A stretch of 64,000 nucleotides of DNA from Archivesica marissinica (GCA_014843695.1 CM026391.1:38687515-38751514), one strand, 5' to 3'; positions 36,588-47,600 are shown, counted from the first letter of the stretch. Made by a program: numbers and translations. Notes: generated by a model from the letters alone, not told the origin.

Positions 36588-36829
36588 CGACGCCTCCTGA
36601 AGAGATTAGTAATTTTAGATTTGGAGGATAGTGCAATGATACAGACAGAGACCAATTACAGAGTCTCCTCTGGTTCTTTTACGTGCACGGTGTAAAGCAC
36701 CGACACGAGACCTCGGTTTAACGTCCCATCTGAAAGACTGTTAATTGTATTAGGGTCAGACGGGGGATCGAACCTGCGATCCCTGGATTACCAGTCCAGC
36801 GTTTTACCACTGGGCTACAGATCCGTCTG
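36588..36829 (-). mobile_element. SINE family 1 copy with 13-bp TSD, 3'-truncated
   Basis: Flanked by TAGCGTAATGCAG at 36,575-36,587 and 36,830-36,842. The tRNA-like head is complete (reverse complement has TAGCCCAGTGG as box A, GGTTCGATCCC as box B and a Thr-GGT-like anticodon loop). The last 35 or so bases of the SINE 3' end are absent. Confidence 0.88.
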
Positions 36830-36877
36830 TAGCGTAATGCAGCCAGAATATCGGGGTATATATATTGGCTAGTGCTG

Positions 36878-37166
36878 TGTGTGTTTTACGTTTATTTATC
36901 GTCGCTACCGGTTGCCCATATGAGCGACGCCTCCTGAAGATATTAGTCATTTTAGATTTTGGAGGATAGTGCATGATACAGACAGAGACCCATTCCAGAG
37001 TCTCCTCTGGTTCTTTTACGTGCACGGTGTAAAGCACCGACACGAGACCTCGGTTTAACGTCCCATCTGAAAGACTGTTAATTTTATTAGGGTCAGACGG
37101 GGGATCGAACCTGCGATCCCTGGATTACCAGTCCAGCGTGTTACCACTGGGCTATATATCCGTCTG
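36878..37166 (-). mobile_element. SINE family 1, full-length copy with 13-bp TSD
   Basis: Flanked by perfect direct repeats TTGGCTAGTGCTG (36,865-36,877 and 37,167-37,179). It runs from the tRNA-like head at the right to GATAAATAAACGTAAAACAC at the left. The corresponding site in the second copy of the duplication (about 42,885, CAGCTAGTGCTGG) is empty. The minus frames at 36,804-37,282 are SINE and repeat artefacts. Confidence 0.92.
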
Positions 37167-37179
37167 TTGGCTAGTGCTG

Positions 37180-37365
37180 GATTCGAATGCACACCTAACC
37201 GGATTGGGTAGCCAATGGGTGAGTTTTGAAACGCCCACCTATCCAGGTTGGGTAGCCAATGGGTGAATTTTGAAACGCCCACCTATCCAGGTTGGGTAGC
37301 CAATGGGTGAGTTTTGAAACGCCCACCTATCCAGGTTGGGTAGCCAATGGGTGAATTTTGAATCT
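37180..37365. repeat. 44-bp tandem repeat (about 4 copies)
   Basis: Units contain CGCCCACCTATCCAGGTTGG and GTAGCCAATGGGTGA(A/G)TTTTGAAA. A single diverged unit is in the partner duplication at about 42,905-42,954. Confidence 0.9.
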
Positions 37366-37746
37366 TCATGACCAGGAATGCTTCATGACATGTTTAGTAT
37401 TATTCAAATATGCAACAGAACAAACAATTAATGTTTATACTGCTTGACACTAATCTCCTGTCATCATATTGCACAGACGAGTAATATAGATGTTGCCTAA
37501 TAACTATCTAGTAATTCTAGTGAATGGCAGTAATTACCTGTGTAAAGATATGAAGTATTTGATGCGAACACAATTTCTAAATTATAAATGTATAAACTCT
37601 TCGAAATTTAGTAAGGTTGAAAACGATTACTTATTAGTTATGAAATTGAAGTCTCTATAAATAAATTGACTCCCTTATTGTATATACAAAATGTACATTT
37701 AATAGGAATGAACAGGCTATCAATTTGAGCTTGATAGCAATATGTC

Positions 37747-37771
37747 CCGGTGTCATATAGAATATTGACCC
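37747..37771. repeat. Left terminal inverted repeat (25 bp)
   Basis: Perfect inverse of 41,799-41,823. It is followed at 37,779-37,805 by a short palindrome, AATAATGACCC and GGGTCATTATT around two bases. Confidence 0.85.
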
Positions 37772-38003
37772 GCCAAAATAATGACCCACGGGTCATTATT
37801 CTATAGGAAAATGTGACCTGCGGGTCCATATTCTATATAGAATAATGACCCCCCCCCATCCCCAAAGCCTACAAAAACAATGTTATCAATATATTTTATT
37901 AATAATTGCATAAGCTATAAAATTAACAATTATCAATACAATTATATTGAATTTATGTATGAAAAAAGACATACACCCAACTTAATTGGTATTTGAAACC
38001 TTT

Positions 38004-38947
38004 TATATGCCATAGAATAATGACCCCCCTATGTGTACACAGTAAGAGTGAGAGTGGTCACTTTTCCATGCCGTAGAATAATGACCCCCTGTATGTAAAC
38101 TATATGAGAGAGGGGGGAGGGTCACGTTTCCATGCCATAGAATAATGACCCCCCCTGTATATTAACTATATGAGTGAAGGGGGTCACTTTTCCATGCCAT
38201 ATAGAACAATGACCCCCCTGTATATTAACTATATGAGTGAAAGGGGGTCACTTTTCCATGCCGTAGAATAATGACCCCACTGTATATTAACTATATGAGT
38301 GAAGGGGGTCACTTTTCCATGCCATAGAATAATGACCCCCTGTATATTAACTATATGGGTGAAGGGGGGTCACTTTTCCATGCCATAGAATAATGACCCC
38401 ACTGTATATTAACTATATGAGTGAAGGGGGTCACTTTTCCATGCCATAGAATAATGACCCCCCTGTATATTAACTATATGAGTGAAGGGGGGTCACTTTT
38501 CCATGCCATAGAATAATGACCCCCCTGTATATTAACTATATGAGTGAAGGGGGTCACTTTTCCATGCCATAGAATAATGACCCCCCTGTATATTAACTAT
38601 ATGAGTGAAGGGGGTCACTTCCATGCCGTAGAATAATGACCCCCCTGTATATTAACTATATGAGTGAAGGGGGGTCACTTTTCCATGCCATAGAATAATG
38701 ACCCCCCTGTATATTAACTATATGAGTGAAGGGGGGTCACTTTTCCATGCCATAGAATAATGACCCCCCTGTATATTAACTATATTAGTGATGTGGGGTC
38801 ACTTTTCCATGCCATATAATAATGACCCTCCTGTATATTAACTATATGAGCGAGGTGGGGTCACTTTTCCATGCCATAGAATAATGACCCCCCCCCCCCC
38901 AGTATATTAACTATATGAGTGAGGGGGTTCACTTTTCCATGCCATAT
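38004..38947. repeat. Hairpin minisatellite array A (about 15 copies, 59-62 bp)
   Basis: Each unit reads CCATGCCATAGAATAATGAC, then a C tract, TGTATATTAACTATATGAG, a G tract and TCACTTTT. TGACCCCCC and GGGGGGTCA in the same unit can pair around a loop of about 23 bases. The C and G tracts vary in length. Confidence 0.93.
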
Positions 38948-39147
38948 CGATCAGCCGGTAAAGCGGGATGGATAAAGTCGTCCCAATTATTTTGCTCAGC
39001 ATTGGTATAATATACATTTTACCAATGTATGGACAAGTGTTTGATTACACCTTTCCATTAAACCATTTGTTTGGGCGTGATATGTACTTGTCCTGTGATG
39101 GTCGATGCCAATTAGTCTGCAGATTTCGTCATTGAGCTTATTGCAAA
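38948..39147. other. Unique core between arrays A and B
   Basis: About 200 bp of non-repetitive DNA (ATCGATCAGCCGGTAAAGCG to TTGCAAAACTATTC). No coding potential was recognised. Confidence 0.6.
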
Positions 39148-39871
39148 ACTATTCTATGATATAGATAGTGACCCCCTCCCACTCATATAATCTATACATA
39201 TGGGGGTGATTATCCTCTGATATGGATAGTGACCCCCTCCCACTCATATAATCTACACATATGGGGGTGATTATCCTATGATATGGATAGTGACCCCCTC
39301 CCACTCATATAATCTACACATATGGGGGTGATTATTCTATGATATAGATAGTGACCCCCTCCCACTCATATAATATACACATATGGGGGTGATTATTCTG
39401 TGATATGGATAGTGACACCCTCCCACTCATATAACCTACACATATAGGGGTGATTATTCTGTGATATGGATAGTGACACCCTCACACTCATATAATCTAC
39501 ACATGTGTAGGTGATTATCCTATGATATGGATAGTGACCCCCTCCCACTCATATAATCTACACATATGGGGGTGATTATCCTATGATATGGATAGGGAGC
39601 CCCTCCCACTCATATAATCTATACATATGGGGGTGATTATCCTTGATATGGATATGACCCCCTCCCACTCATATAATCTATACATATGGGGGTGATTATC
39701 CTTTGATATGGATAGTGAGCCCCTCCCACTCATTTAATCTACACATATGGGGGTGATTATTCTATGATATGGATAGTGACCCCCTCCCACTCATTTAATC
39801 TACACATATGTGGGTGATTATTCTATGATATGGATAGTGACCCCCTCCCACTAATTTAATCTACACATATG
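39148..39871. repeat. Hairpin minisatellite array B (about 12 copies, 61 bp)
   Basis: Units read GATATGGATAGTGACCCCCT, CCCACTCATATAATCTACAC and ATATGGGGGTGATTAT. Orientation matches array C and is opposite to array A. It is a diverged subfamily. Confidence 0.92.
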
Positions 39872-40920
39872 ACAATGAAAAGTGACCCTCTGACTCATAT
39901 AGTTTACACACAGGGGGGTGTGTCATTATTATATGGCATGGGAAAGTGACCCACTGTCACTCGTACTGTGTAAAATAGGTGACCCACTCACTCCTATAGT
40001 TTACATACAGGGGGTCATTATTCTATGGCATCGAAAAGTGCCCCCCCCCCTCACTCATAGTTTACCCACAGGGGGGTCATTATTCTATGGCATGGAAAAG
40101 TGACACCCTTCACTTGTATAGTTTGCATACAGGGGGTCATTATTCTATGGCATGGAAAAGTGACCTCTCACTTGTACAGTTTAAACATAGGGGGGTCATT
40201 ATATTATGGCATGGAAAAGTGACCCACTCACTCATATAGTTTACACACAGGGGTGTCATTATTCTATGGCATGGAAAAGTGACCCGCCGTCACTCGTACT
40301 GTGTAAACATAATGGGGTTATTATTTTATGGCATGGAAAAGCGACCCACTCACTCATATAGTTTACACACAGGGGTGTCATTATTCTATGGCATGGAAAA
40401 GTGACCCCTCATTTGTACAGTTTAAACATAGGGGGGTCATTATATTATGGCATGGAAAAGTGACCCACTCACTCATATAGTTTACACACAGGGGTGTCAT
40501 TATTCTATGGCATGGAAAAGTGACCCCTCACTTGTATAGTTTAAACATAGGGGGGTCATTATATTATGGCATGGAAAAGTGACCCACTCACTCATATAGT
40601 TTACACACAGGGGTGTCATTATTCTATGGCATGGAAAAGTGACCCGCCGTCACTCATACTGTGTAAACATAATGGGGTCATTATTTTATGGCATGGAAAA
40701 GCGACCCACTCACTCATATAGTTTACATACAGGGGGTCATTATTCTATGGCATGGAAAAGTGACCCCCTGACTCATATAGTTAATATACAGGGGGGTCAT
40801 TATTCTATGGCATCGAAAAGTGCCCCCCCCCTCACTCATAGTTTACACACAGGGGGGTCATTATTCTATGGCATGGAAAAGTGACCTACCCTCAATCAGA
40901 TAATCTACATTATGGGGGTC
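39872..40920. repeat. Hairpin minisatellite array C (about 17 copies, 58-60 bp), inverted relative to A
   Basis: Units read GGCATGGAAAAGTGACCC, ACTCACTCATATAGTTTACA, then a G tract and TCATTATTCTAT. This is the reverse complement of the array A unit, so A and C face each other across about 0.9 kb. The short frames at 39,918 and 40,639 are repeat artefacts. Confidence 0.93.
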
Positions 40921-41322
40921 ACATTCTACATGTATGCATGGAACAGTTTCTTGCACTGAATACATAGGGAGGCACACGTTATAAAATATAATGTTGTCTG
41001 TCCTTGCTCATGCAATATTAAAATATTACTTATTATGAATGATATAAAACATGTAACCAGTGTATTGGGAACACAGGAAGTGTCACTGTTGGTTGCAGTT
41101 CCCTAAAAATAAGGTTGTATTGCTTTTCACACCTGTGGCAAAGAAGATAAGGCTTAATATGATCCACAATAGTCAGAATTACAATTGTTAACAACATATT
41201 ACATAATTGTGCACATTTTCTGGAAACATTAAGAGAATATGAATAAAGATGATAACAGATTAATTAAATTTGTTAAAGAAATATACATCAATTTCTGCTG
41301 TAGAAGCATCCATAGTGTGAGT
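40921..41322. other. Unique sequence within the TIR element
   Basis: AT-rich, no gene or repeat recognised. Confidence 0.5.
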
Positions 41323-41442
41323 GTGTTTTACATTTTTTATCGTCACTACTGGTTGCCCATATGAGCGACGCCTCCTGAAGAGATTAAGTCACTTTATATT
41401 TTTGGAGGATAGTGCAATGATACAGACAGAGACCCATTCCAG
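41323..41442 (-). mobile_element. SINE family 1 fragment inside the TIR element
   Basis: Only the 3' part is present (GTGTTTTAC ... GACAGAGACCCATTCCAG). It breaks directly into an isolated array unit at a GGGGG run, which suggests 5' truncation or recombination. Confidence 0.85.
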
Positions 41443-41535
41443 GGGGTCATTATTCCATGGCATCGAAAAGTGACCCTCTCTCTCATAATAATTAAATTGT
41501 AGTCTATACATAGGGGGTGGGGGTCATTGTTCTTA
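41443..41535. repeat. Isolated unit of array C type
   Basis: GGGGTCATTATTCCATGGCA, TCGAAAAGTGACCC and a diverged second half (ATAGGGGGTGGGGGTCATTG), separated from array C by about 520 bp. Confidence 0.8.
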
Positions 41536-41798
41536 TTTGTTTTATGTTTGTCTTTGTTTTATGTTTGTCTGTGTAAATATTATGCTTTATGTTAACCTCC
41601 TAGTTATACAGCACCCACCACCTCATGATCATCTTTAGAAATTGATAAGAGACACATTATCTGCATACTTCTTTTCCAGATTCAATATATTTATGTTATT
41701 CTGTACATCGTTAAATTAAAATATATGTTGTTAGGCCTTAAACAGTGCTAATTTACATTTAATTATAATAAATTCAATATTTCATTTTTCTGCAAGGG

Positions 41799-41823
41799 GG
41801 GTCAATATTCTATATGACACCGG
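41799..41823. repeat. Right terminal inverted repeat (25 bp)
   Basis: Exact reverse complement of 37,747-37,771, starting GGGTCAATATTC. About 260 bp of AT-rich unique DNA (41,536-41,798) separates it from the last array unit. Confidence 0.85.
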
Positions 41824-42240
41824 CATTAATTCCATATTATAATATTGCATGCGGGAATTATCAAGTCGTACAATTTCATTAACATGATATAGAATTATTC
41901 CAATGTTAATCATTCGTACAAAGATAAAACATTCTCATAGTATATATAATGTTGGTCACATTGATGCATTAAATGTGACGGAACAGTTAGCAACAAATAG
42001 CCTTCGTAGACAATTGCATTACTATGTAGGCCTATATAACGACTACATATAATAATATGAAATGCAATAAAGTGGCGGGTACCGGAAGTAGCTTAATAAT
42101 TATATAGCGCCACAAGCGGCTTTTTATACTATCAATTACCATCAATGGATACTGTTCCTATTTCCCGGATAATTACAATATGTAATCATATCAAATCAAT
42201 TCATGAGTTCGCATTTTCAAGATAATATGTACATTAATAA
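41824..42240. other. Single-copy AT-rich sequence
   Basis: No gene or recognised repeat. Confidence 0.5.
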
Positions 42241-42478
42241 AGTAAAGTAAAGTAAAGTGTTTGTTTATTATAGTGTCACCCCTATTTAAAGGGCCAGCCA
42301 TTTCTGACTTATGAGACACCTCTTTTTTATGAACATCAGTACTTCCCGAATCCTATGCGTATGTGCCAGACGCCAGGCGGGTAGGCAATCGGTAACCATT
42401 ATTTAACTAGCTGGCGGCTCACCAACCGGCCATATCAGAACGAACCCCTGACGAGATTCGAACCTTCGACCTATATGT
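42241..42478 (-). mobile_element. tRNA-derived SINE (family 3)
   Basis: Minus-strand reading: box B-like GAAGGTTCGAATCTCG, then GTTCGTTCTGATATGGCCGG, TAACCGATTGCC-type sequence, GGCTGGCCCTTTAAATAGGG, and a (CTTTA)n tail (42,241-42,258 on plus as AAAGT repeats). The head upstream of box B is short or truncated. Confidence 0.72.
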
Positions 42479-42954
42479 AATGATATAGTTCAATAGATTA
42501 TCTCGTATATTCAGGATAACATAAATATCATATAATTCAATTTATGAATTTGTAAAACAATACTGCAGCGCTTATATTTGTAATAATACGGCTGATAGTG
42601 CATAGTATAGTAAACGTACGTATATTTAACACCTATGCCATATATCCAGCAATTTTGCCTGCTTAGAATACAGATAAATAAAACGGATTAACAATGATAC
42701 GAGCACATACTTAACCGGCTTTTCATTGTCTTCAAGTCACAATTTGCATTCGTGAAGTACCGGGGCGGGTCGGGCTATAACTATGATTAAAAGACCCAAT
42801 TAACAATTTAAATTTTACGAAAAGTTTAATTCTTATTTATTTAACCCGTTTCAGATTCTGGATTAAGCGTAAAGGTATTTCAGCTAGTGCTGGGTGGATC
42901 TGCGCGTGCGCAGTTCGAACGCACACCCACCCAGATTAGGCAGCCACTGGGTGA

Positions 42955-43225
42955 AGACGGATATGTAGTCCAGTGGTAACACGCTGGACTGGTAATCCAA
43001 GGATCGCAGGTTCGATCCCTCGTCTGACCCTAATAAAATTAACAGTCTTTCAGATGGGACGTGTCGGTGCTTTACACCGTGCACGTAAAAGAACCAAAGG
43101 AGACTCTGGAATGGATCTCTGTCTGTATCATTTCACTATCCTCCAAAAACCAAAAATGACTAATCTCTTCAGGAAGCGTCGCTCATATGGGCAACCGATA
43201 GCGACGATAAATAAACGTAAAACAC
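42955..43225 (+). mobile_element. SINE family 1, full-length plus copy
   Basis: The tRNA-like head (42,955-43,027) has box A TAGTCCAGTGG, anticodon loop CTGGTAA (Thr-GGT-like) and box B GGTTCGATCCC. The conserved body and ATAAATAAACGTAAAACAC end follow. It lacks about 20 bases (around TTAAACCGAGG) present in other copies. Flanks ACTGGGTGA and AATGGTGA are an imperfect target duplication. The partner duplication lacks this insertion. Confidence 0.9.
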
Positions 43226-43616
43226 AATGGTGAATTTTGAATCTTCATAGACCAAGAACGCCCGTGGCATATATCTTTGTGGCAGATGCTTGGTCGACAC
43301 TTTTATTATGTACCCACATATGCAACAGAACAAATAATTAATGTTTAAACTACTCTGGCACTAGTCCCCTGTCATCCTATTACGCAGACGAGTAATATAG
43401 ATGTTGCAAAATAACTATTTAGTGTGAATGGCAGTAATTATCTGTGTAAAGATATGAAATATTTGATGTGTAACGAACACAAATTCTAAGTTATAAATGT
43501 ATAAACTCTTCGAAATTTAGTAAGGTTGAAAACAGTTACTTATTAGCTATGAAATTGAAGTCTCTATTAATAAATTGACTCCCTTATTGTATGTACAAAA
43601 TGTACATCTAATAGGA

Positions 43617-43735
43617 ATGAACAGGCTATGGAATGAACAGGCTATGAAATGAACAGGCTATGAACAGGCTATGAAATGAACAGGCTATGAAATGAACAGG
43701 CTATGAAACAGGCTATGAAATGAACAGGCAATCAA
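43617..43735. repeat. 16-bp tandem repeat
   Basis: About 7-8 units of ATGAACAGGCTATGAA with deletions. Copy 1 of the segmental duplication has a single GAATGAACAGGCTAT, so it expanded after duplication. Confidence 0.88.
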
Positions 43736-43831
43736 TTTGAGCTTGATAGCATCCTGTTGCCCTGGACGGAGTAGCCTTATACATCGCTGAGGTACTCTCA
43801 GGGTCCCCATTGATCAATATCAGTCACTGTA

Positions 43832-43909
43832 ATGTTCGTACTGTATATTAATGACCTACCAGACATTGAACAGACAATGCAAGATCCATTGTGCGACTAT
43901 TTGAAATGA
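43832..43909 (+). pseudogene. Non-LTR retrotransposon RT fragment (LYINDLPD motif)
   Basis: The frame reads MFVLYINDLPDIEQTMQD, ending in TGA at 43,907. FLLYINDLPD lies just before the catalytic FADD box in LINE reverse transcriptases. Here the sequence after the motif is lost, and the SQGSVLGP-type block upstream is only faintly recognisable. This is a decayed, interrupted copy. Confidence 0.72.
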
Positions 43910-44001
43910 TTGCGTCCTGTTTTATAAAGCATGTTGCATATTGCTGCAGTTGGGTTGGAGGTTCTAAGAATGTGATCAAGGCTCAAGTGATATGATTGGG
44001 C

Positions 44002-44194
44002 GAGTGTGAGGCTTGCGTTGGATCGATCAGAGAGCTGGATATCTAGTGTTACAATATTTGAGATTAAGTGTGAGGCTTGCGTTGGATCGATCAGAGAGCT
44101 GGATATCTAGTGTTACAATATTTGAGATTGAGTGTGAGGCTTGCGTTGGATCGATCAGAGAGCTGGATATCTAGTGTTACAATATTTGAAATTG
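44002..44194. repeat. 64-bp tandem repeat (3 copies)
   Basis: Three near-identical units of GAGTGTGAGGCTTGCGTTGG, ATCGATCAGAGAGCTGGATA, TCTAGTGTTACAATATTTGA and GATT, placed between the two RT fragments. Confidence 0.92.
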
Positions 44195-44474
44195 GAGTTG
44201 CACAATGAACAGGCTGGACAATGAAAGACAATGAAAGACTGGGACGAGACGTTCAGTTTTTGCTTCGGGCCCCAACAAGGGGGAACCCCATTTATTTGCT
44301 CACTCCAGTGGCTAGCAGGGGTCGGAGCACATCCCCTAGTAGCCTTACATGCTTCATATATAGTTATCAACATACTATGTAAGAAATGTATAGTTATTAT
44401 GAGTTATCATTGTTCTGACATTTATATATTAAGTGGGTTTCGATGGGGGCACAAATCAATTGAGATAGGAAGAG

Positions 44475-44677
44475 ACTTGGTCTATAAAGTTTAATGCCAC
44501 CAAATGTCACACTTCTCGTGTAGCAGGCCACCAACCACAATCCCAAATAATATAAGTAAAGCCAACACAATTACAGTTTTTAGAATAAATTTGGCGTTCG
44601 AGTCTAATAAGACTACCAAGAGTATGGCTTATAACACTCTTGTCAGGCCCAATGCTGAGTATATATCCCACATGTGG
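44475..44677 (+). pseudogene. Non-LTR retrotransposon RT, C-terminal fragment (source of the 52-bp satellite)
   Basis: Two adjacent frames give LINE RT signatures. TWSIKFNATKCHTSRV at 44,475-44,522 corresponds to the W..KFNa.KC block. From about 44,546 a second frame has NNISKANTITVFRINL, then NKTTKSMAYNTLVRPNAEYI and SHMW, corresponding to the KANK.LGFLRRNL and AY.TLVRP.LEYAS..W blocks of Jockey/CR1-like elements. A frameshift separates them. The last block is precisely the sequence repeated in the following 52-bp array. Confidence 0.8.
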
Positions 44678-47600
44678 TGCTTATAACACTCTTGTCAGGC
44701 CCAATGCTGAGTATATCTCCCACAGTTGGTGCTTATAACACTCTTGTCAGGCCCAATGCTGAGTATATCTCCCACAGTTGGTGCTTATAACACTCTTGTC
44801 AGGCCCAATGCTGAGTATATCTCCCACAGTTGGTGCTTATAACACTCTTGTCAGGCCCAATGCTGAGTATATCTCCCACAGTTGGTGCTTATAACACTCT
44901 TGTCATGCCCAATGCTGAGTATATCTCCCACATGTGGTGCTTATAACACTCTTGTCAGGCCCAATGCTGAGTATATCTCCCACATGTGGTGCTTATAACA
45001 CTCTTGTCATGCCCAATGCTGAGTATATCTCCCACTGTTGGTGCTTATAACACTCTTGTCAGGCCCAATGCTGAGTATATCTCCCACATGTGGTGCTTAT
45101 AACACTCTTGTCAGGCCCAATGCTGAGAATATCTCCCACATGTGGTGCTTATAACACTCTTGTCAGGCCCAATGCTGAGTATATCTCCCACATGTGGTGC
45201 TTATAACACTCTTGTCAGGCCCAATGCTGAGTATATCTCCCACAGTTGGTGCTTATAACACTCTTGTCAGGCCCAATGCTGAGTATACCTCCCACAGTTG
45301 GTGCTTATAACACTCTTGTCAGGCCCAATGCTGAGTATATCTCCCACATGTGGTGCTTATAACACTCTTGTCAGGCGCAATGCTGAGTATATCTCCCACA
45401 TGTGGTGCTTATAACACTCTTGTCAGGCCCAATGCTGAGTATATCTCCCACAGTTGGTGCTTATAACACTCTTGTCAGGCCCAATGCTGAGTATATCTCC
45501 CACATGTGGTGCTTATAACACTCTTGTCAGGCCCAATGCTGAGTATATCTCCCACATGTGGTGCTTATAACACTCTTGTCAGGCCCAATGCTGAGAATAT
45601 CTCCCACATTTGGTGCTTATAACACTCTTGTCAAGCCCAATGCTGAGTATATCTCCCACAGTTGGTGCTTATAACACTCTTGTCAGGCCCAATGCTGAGT
45701 ATATCTCCCACAGTTGGTGCTTATAACACTCTTGTCAGGCCCAATGCTGAGAATATCTCCCACATTTGGTGCTTATAACACTCTTGTCAGGCCCAATGCT
45801 GAGTATATCTCCCCACATGTGGTGCTTATAACACTCTTGTCAGGCCCAATGCTGAGTATATCTCCCACAGTTGGTGCTTATAACACTCTTGTCAGGCCCA
45901 ATGCTGAGTATATCTCCCACATGTGGTGCTTATAACACTCTTGTCAGGCCCAATGCTGAGTATATCTCCCACATGTGGTGCTTATAACACTCTTGTCAGG
46001 CCCAATGCTGAGTATATCTCCCACATGTGGTGCTTATAACACTCTTGTCAGGCCCAATGCTGAGTATATCTCCCACAGTTGGTGCTTATAACACTCTTGT
46101 CAAGCCCAATGCTGAGTATATCTCCCACATGTGGTGCTTATAACACTCTTGTCAGGCCCAATGCTGAGTATATCTCCCACAGTTGGTGCTTATAACACTC
46201 TTGTCAGGCCCAATCCTGAGTATATCTCCCACAGTTGGTGCTTATAACACTCTTGTCAGGCCCAATGCTGAGTATATCTCCCACGGTTGGTGCTTATAAC
46301 ACTCTTGTCAGGCCCAATGCTGAGTATATCTCCCACAGTTGGTGCTTATAACACTCTTGTCAGGCCCAATGCTGAGTATATCTCCCACATGTGGTGCTTA
46401 TAACACTCTTGTCAGGCCCAATGCTGAGTATATCTCCCACATGTGGTGCTTATAACACTCTTGTCAGGCCCAATGCTGAGTATATCTCCCACAGTTGGTG
46501 CTTATAACACTCTTGTCAGGCCCAATGCTGAGTATACCTCCCACAGTTGGTGCTTATAACACTCTTGTCAGGCCCAATGCTGAGTATATCTCCCACAGTT
46601 GGTGCTTATAACACTCTTGTCATGCCCAATGCTGAGTATATCTCCCACATGTGGTGCTTATAACACTCTTGTCAGACCCATTGCTGAGTATATCTCCCAC
46701 AGTTGGTGCTTATAACACTCTTGTCAGGCCCAATGCTGAGTATATCTCCCACAGTTGGTGCTTATAACACTCTTGTCAGGCCCAATGCTGAGTATATCTC
46801 CCCACATGTGGTGCTTATAACACTCTTGTCAAGCCCAATGCTGAGTATATCTCCCACAGTTGGTGCTTATAACACTCTTGTCAGGCCCAATGCTGAGTAT
46901 ATCTCCCACATGTGGTGCTTATAACACTCTTGTCAGGCCCAATGCTGAGTATATCTCCCACATGTGGTGCTTATAACACTCTTGTCAAGCCCAATGCTGA
47001 GTATATCTCCCACAGGTGGTGCTTATAACACTCTTGCTCTTGTCAGGCCCAATGCTGAGTATATCTCCCACATGTGGTGCTTATAACACTCTTGTCAAGC
47101 CCAATGCTGAGTATATCTCCCACAGGTGGTGCTTATAACACTCTTGCTTTTGTCAGGCCCAATGCTGAGCATATCTCCCACATGTGGTGCTTATAACACT
47201 CTTGTCAAGCCCAATGCTGAGTATATCGCCCACATGTGGTGCTTATAACACTCTTGTCAGGCCCAATGCTGAGTATATCTCCCACAGTTGGTGCTTATAA
47301 CACTCTTGTCAGGCCCAATGCTGAGTATATCTCCCACATGTGGTGCTTATAACACTCTTGTCAGGCCCAATGCTGAGTATATCTCCCACATGTGGTGCTT
47401 ATAACACTCTTGTCAGGCCCAATGCTGAGTATATCTCCCACATGTGGTGCTTATAACACTCTTGTCAGGCCCAATGCTGAGTATATCTCCCACAGTTGGT
47501 GCTTGTAACACTCTTGTCAGGCCCAATGCTGAGTATATCTCCCACAGTTGGTGCTTATAACACTCTTGTCAGGCCCAATGCTGAGTATATCTCCCACAGT

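Larger units (their letters stand above)
36470..37739 (+). repeat. Segmental duplication, copy 1 (partner 42,750-43,751)
   Basis: Order: dispersed repeat, target of two minus-oriented SINEs, 44-bp repeats, then about 370 bp of unique sequence (TCTTCATGACCAGGAATG to TTTGAGCTTGATAGCA). The same order and sequence are found at 42,750-43,751 without these SINEs. Homology ends at TTGATAGCA, seven bases before the terminal repeat of the element at 37,747. Confidence 0.85.
37747..41823. mobile_element. Foldback-like transposon with 25-bp TIR and internal inverted minisatellites
   Basis: The outermost 25 bp at each end are perfect reverse complements (left end CCGGTGTCATATAGAAT..., right end ...ATTCTATATGACACCGG). 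Inside are hairpin-forming arrays: array A in one orientation, arrays B and C in the other. They flank a short unique core, and two more unique segments and a SINE fragment lie toward the right. The array unit contains CATAGAATAATGACCC, close to the terminal CATATAGAATATTGACCC, so the arrays may have grown from TIR sequence. No transposase frame is present, so it would be non-autonomous. A clear target-site duplication was not found. Confidence 0.6.
42750..43751 (+). repeat. Segmental duplication, copy 2
   Basis: Third copy of the dispersed 190-bp repeat, then a single diverged 44-bp unit, SINE 42,955-43,225, and the unique stretch ending TTTGAGCTTGATAGCA, homologous to 36,470-37,739. It differs by the 16-bp array at 43,617 and about 40 bp near 43,260-43,310 absent from copy 1. 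Confidence 0.85.

Noticed and set aside
38004..40920. G-quadruplex promoter cluster
   Set aside because: There is one G tract per unit, not four closely spaced tracts; the C-tract/G-tract hairpin explains the sequence better.
42955..43027. tRNA-Thr(GGT)-like gene
   Set aside because: Imperfect acceptor pairing and continuous with a conserved SINE body; it is the SINE promoter head, as are the matching sequences at 36,760-36,829 and 37,100-37,166.
42973..43233. 86-codon plus frame
   Set aside because: Translation of the SINE at 42,955-43,225.
44231..44494. 87-codon plus frame before the 52-bp array
   Set aside because: No recognisable motif; it overlaps the RT remnant in the wrong frame.
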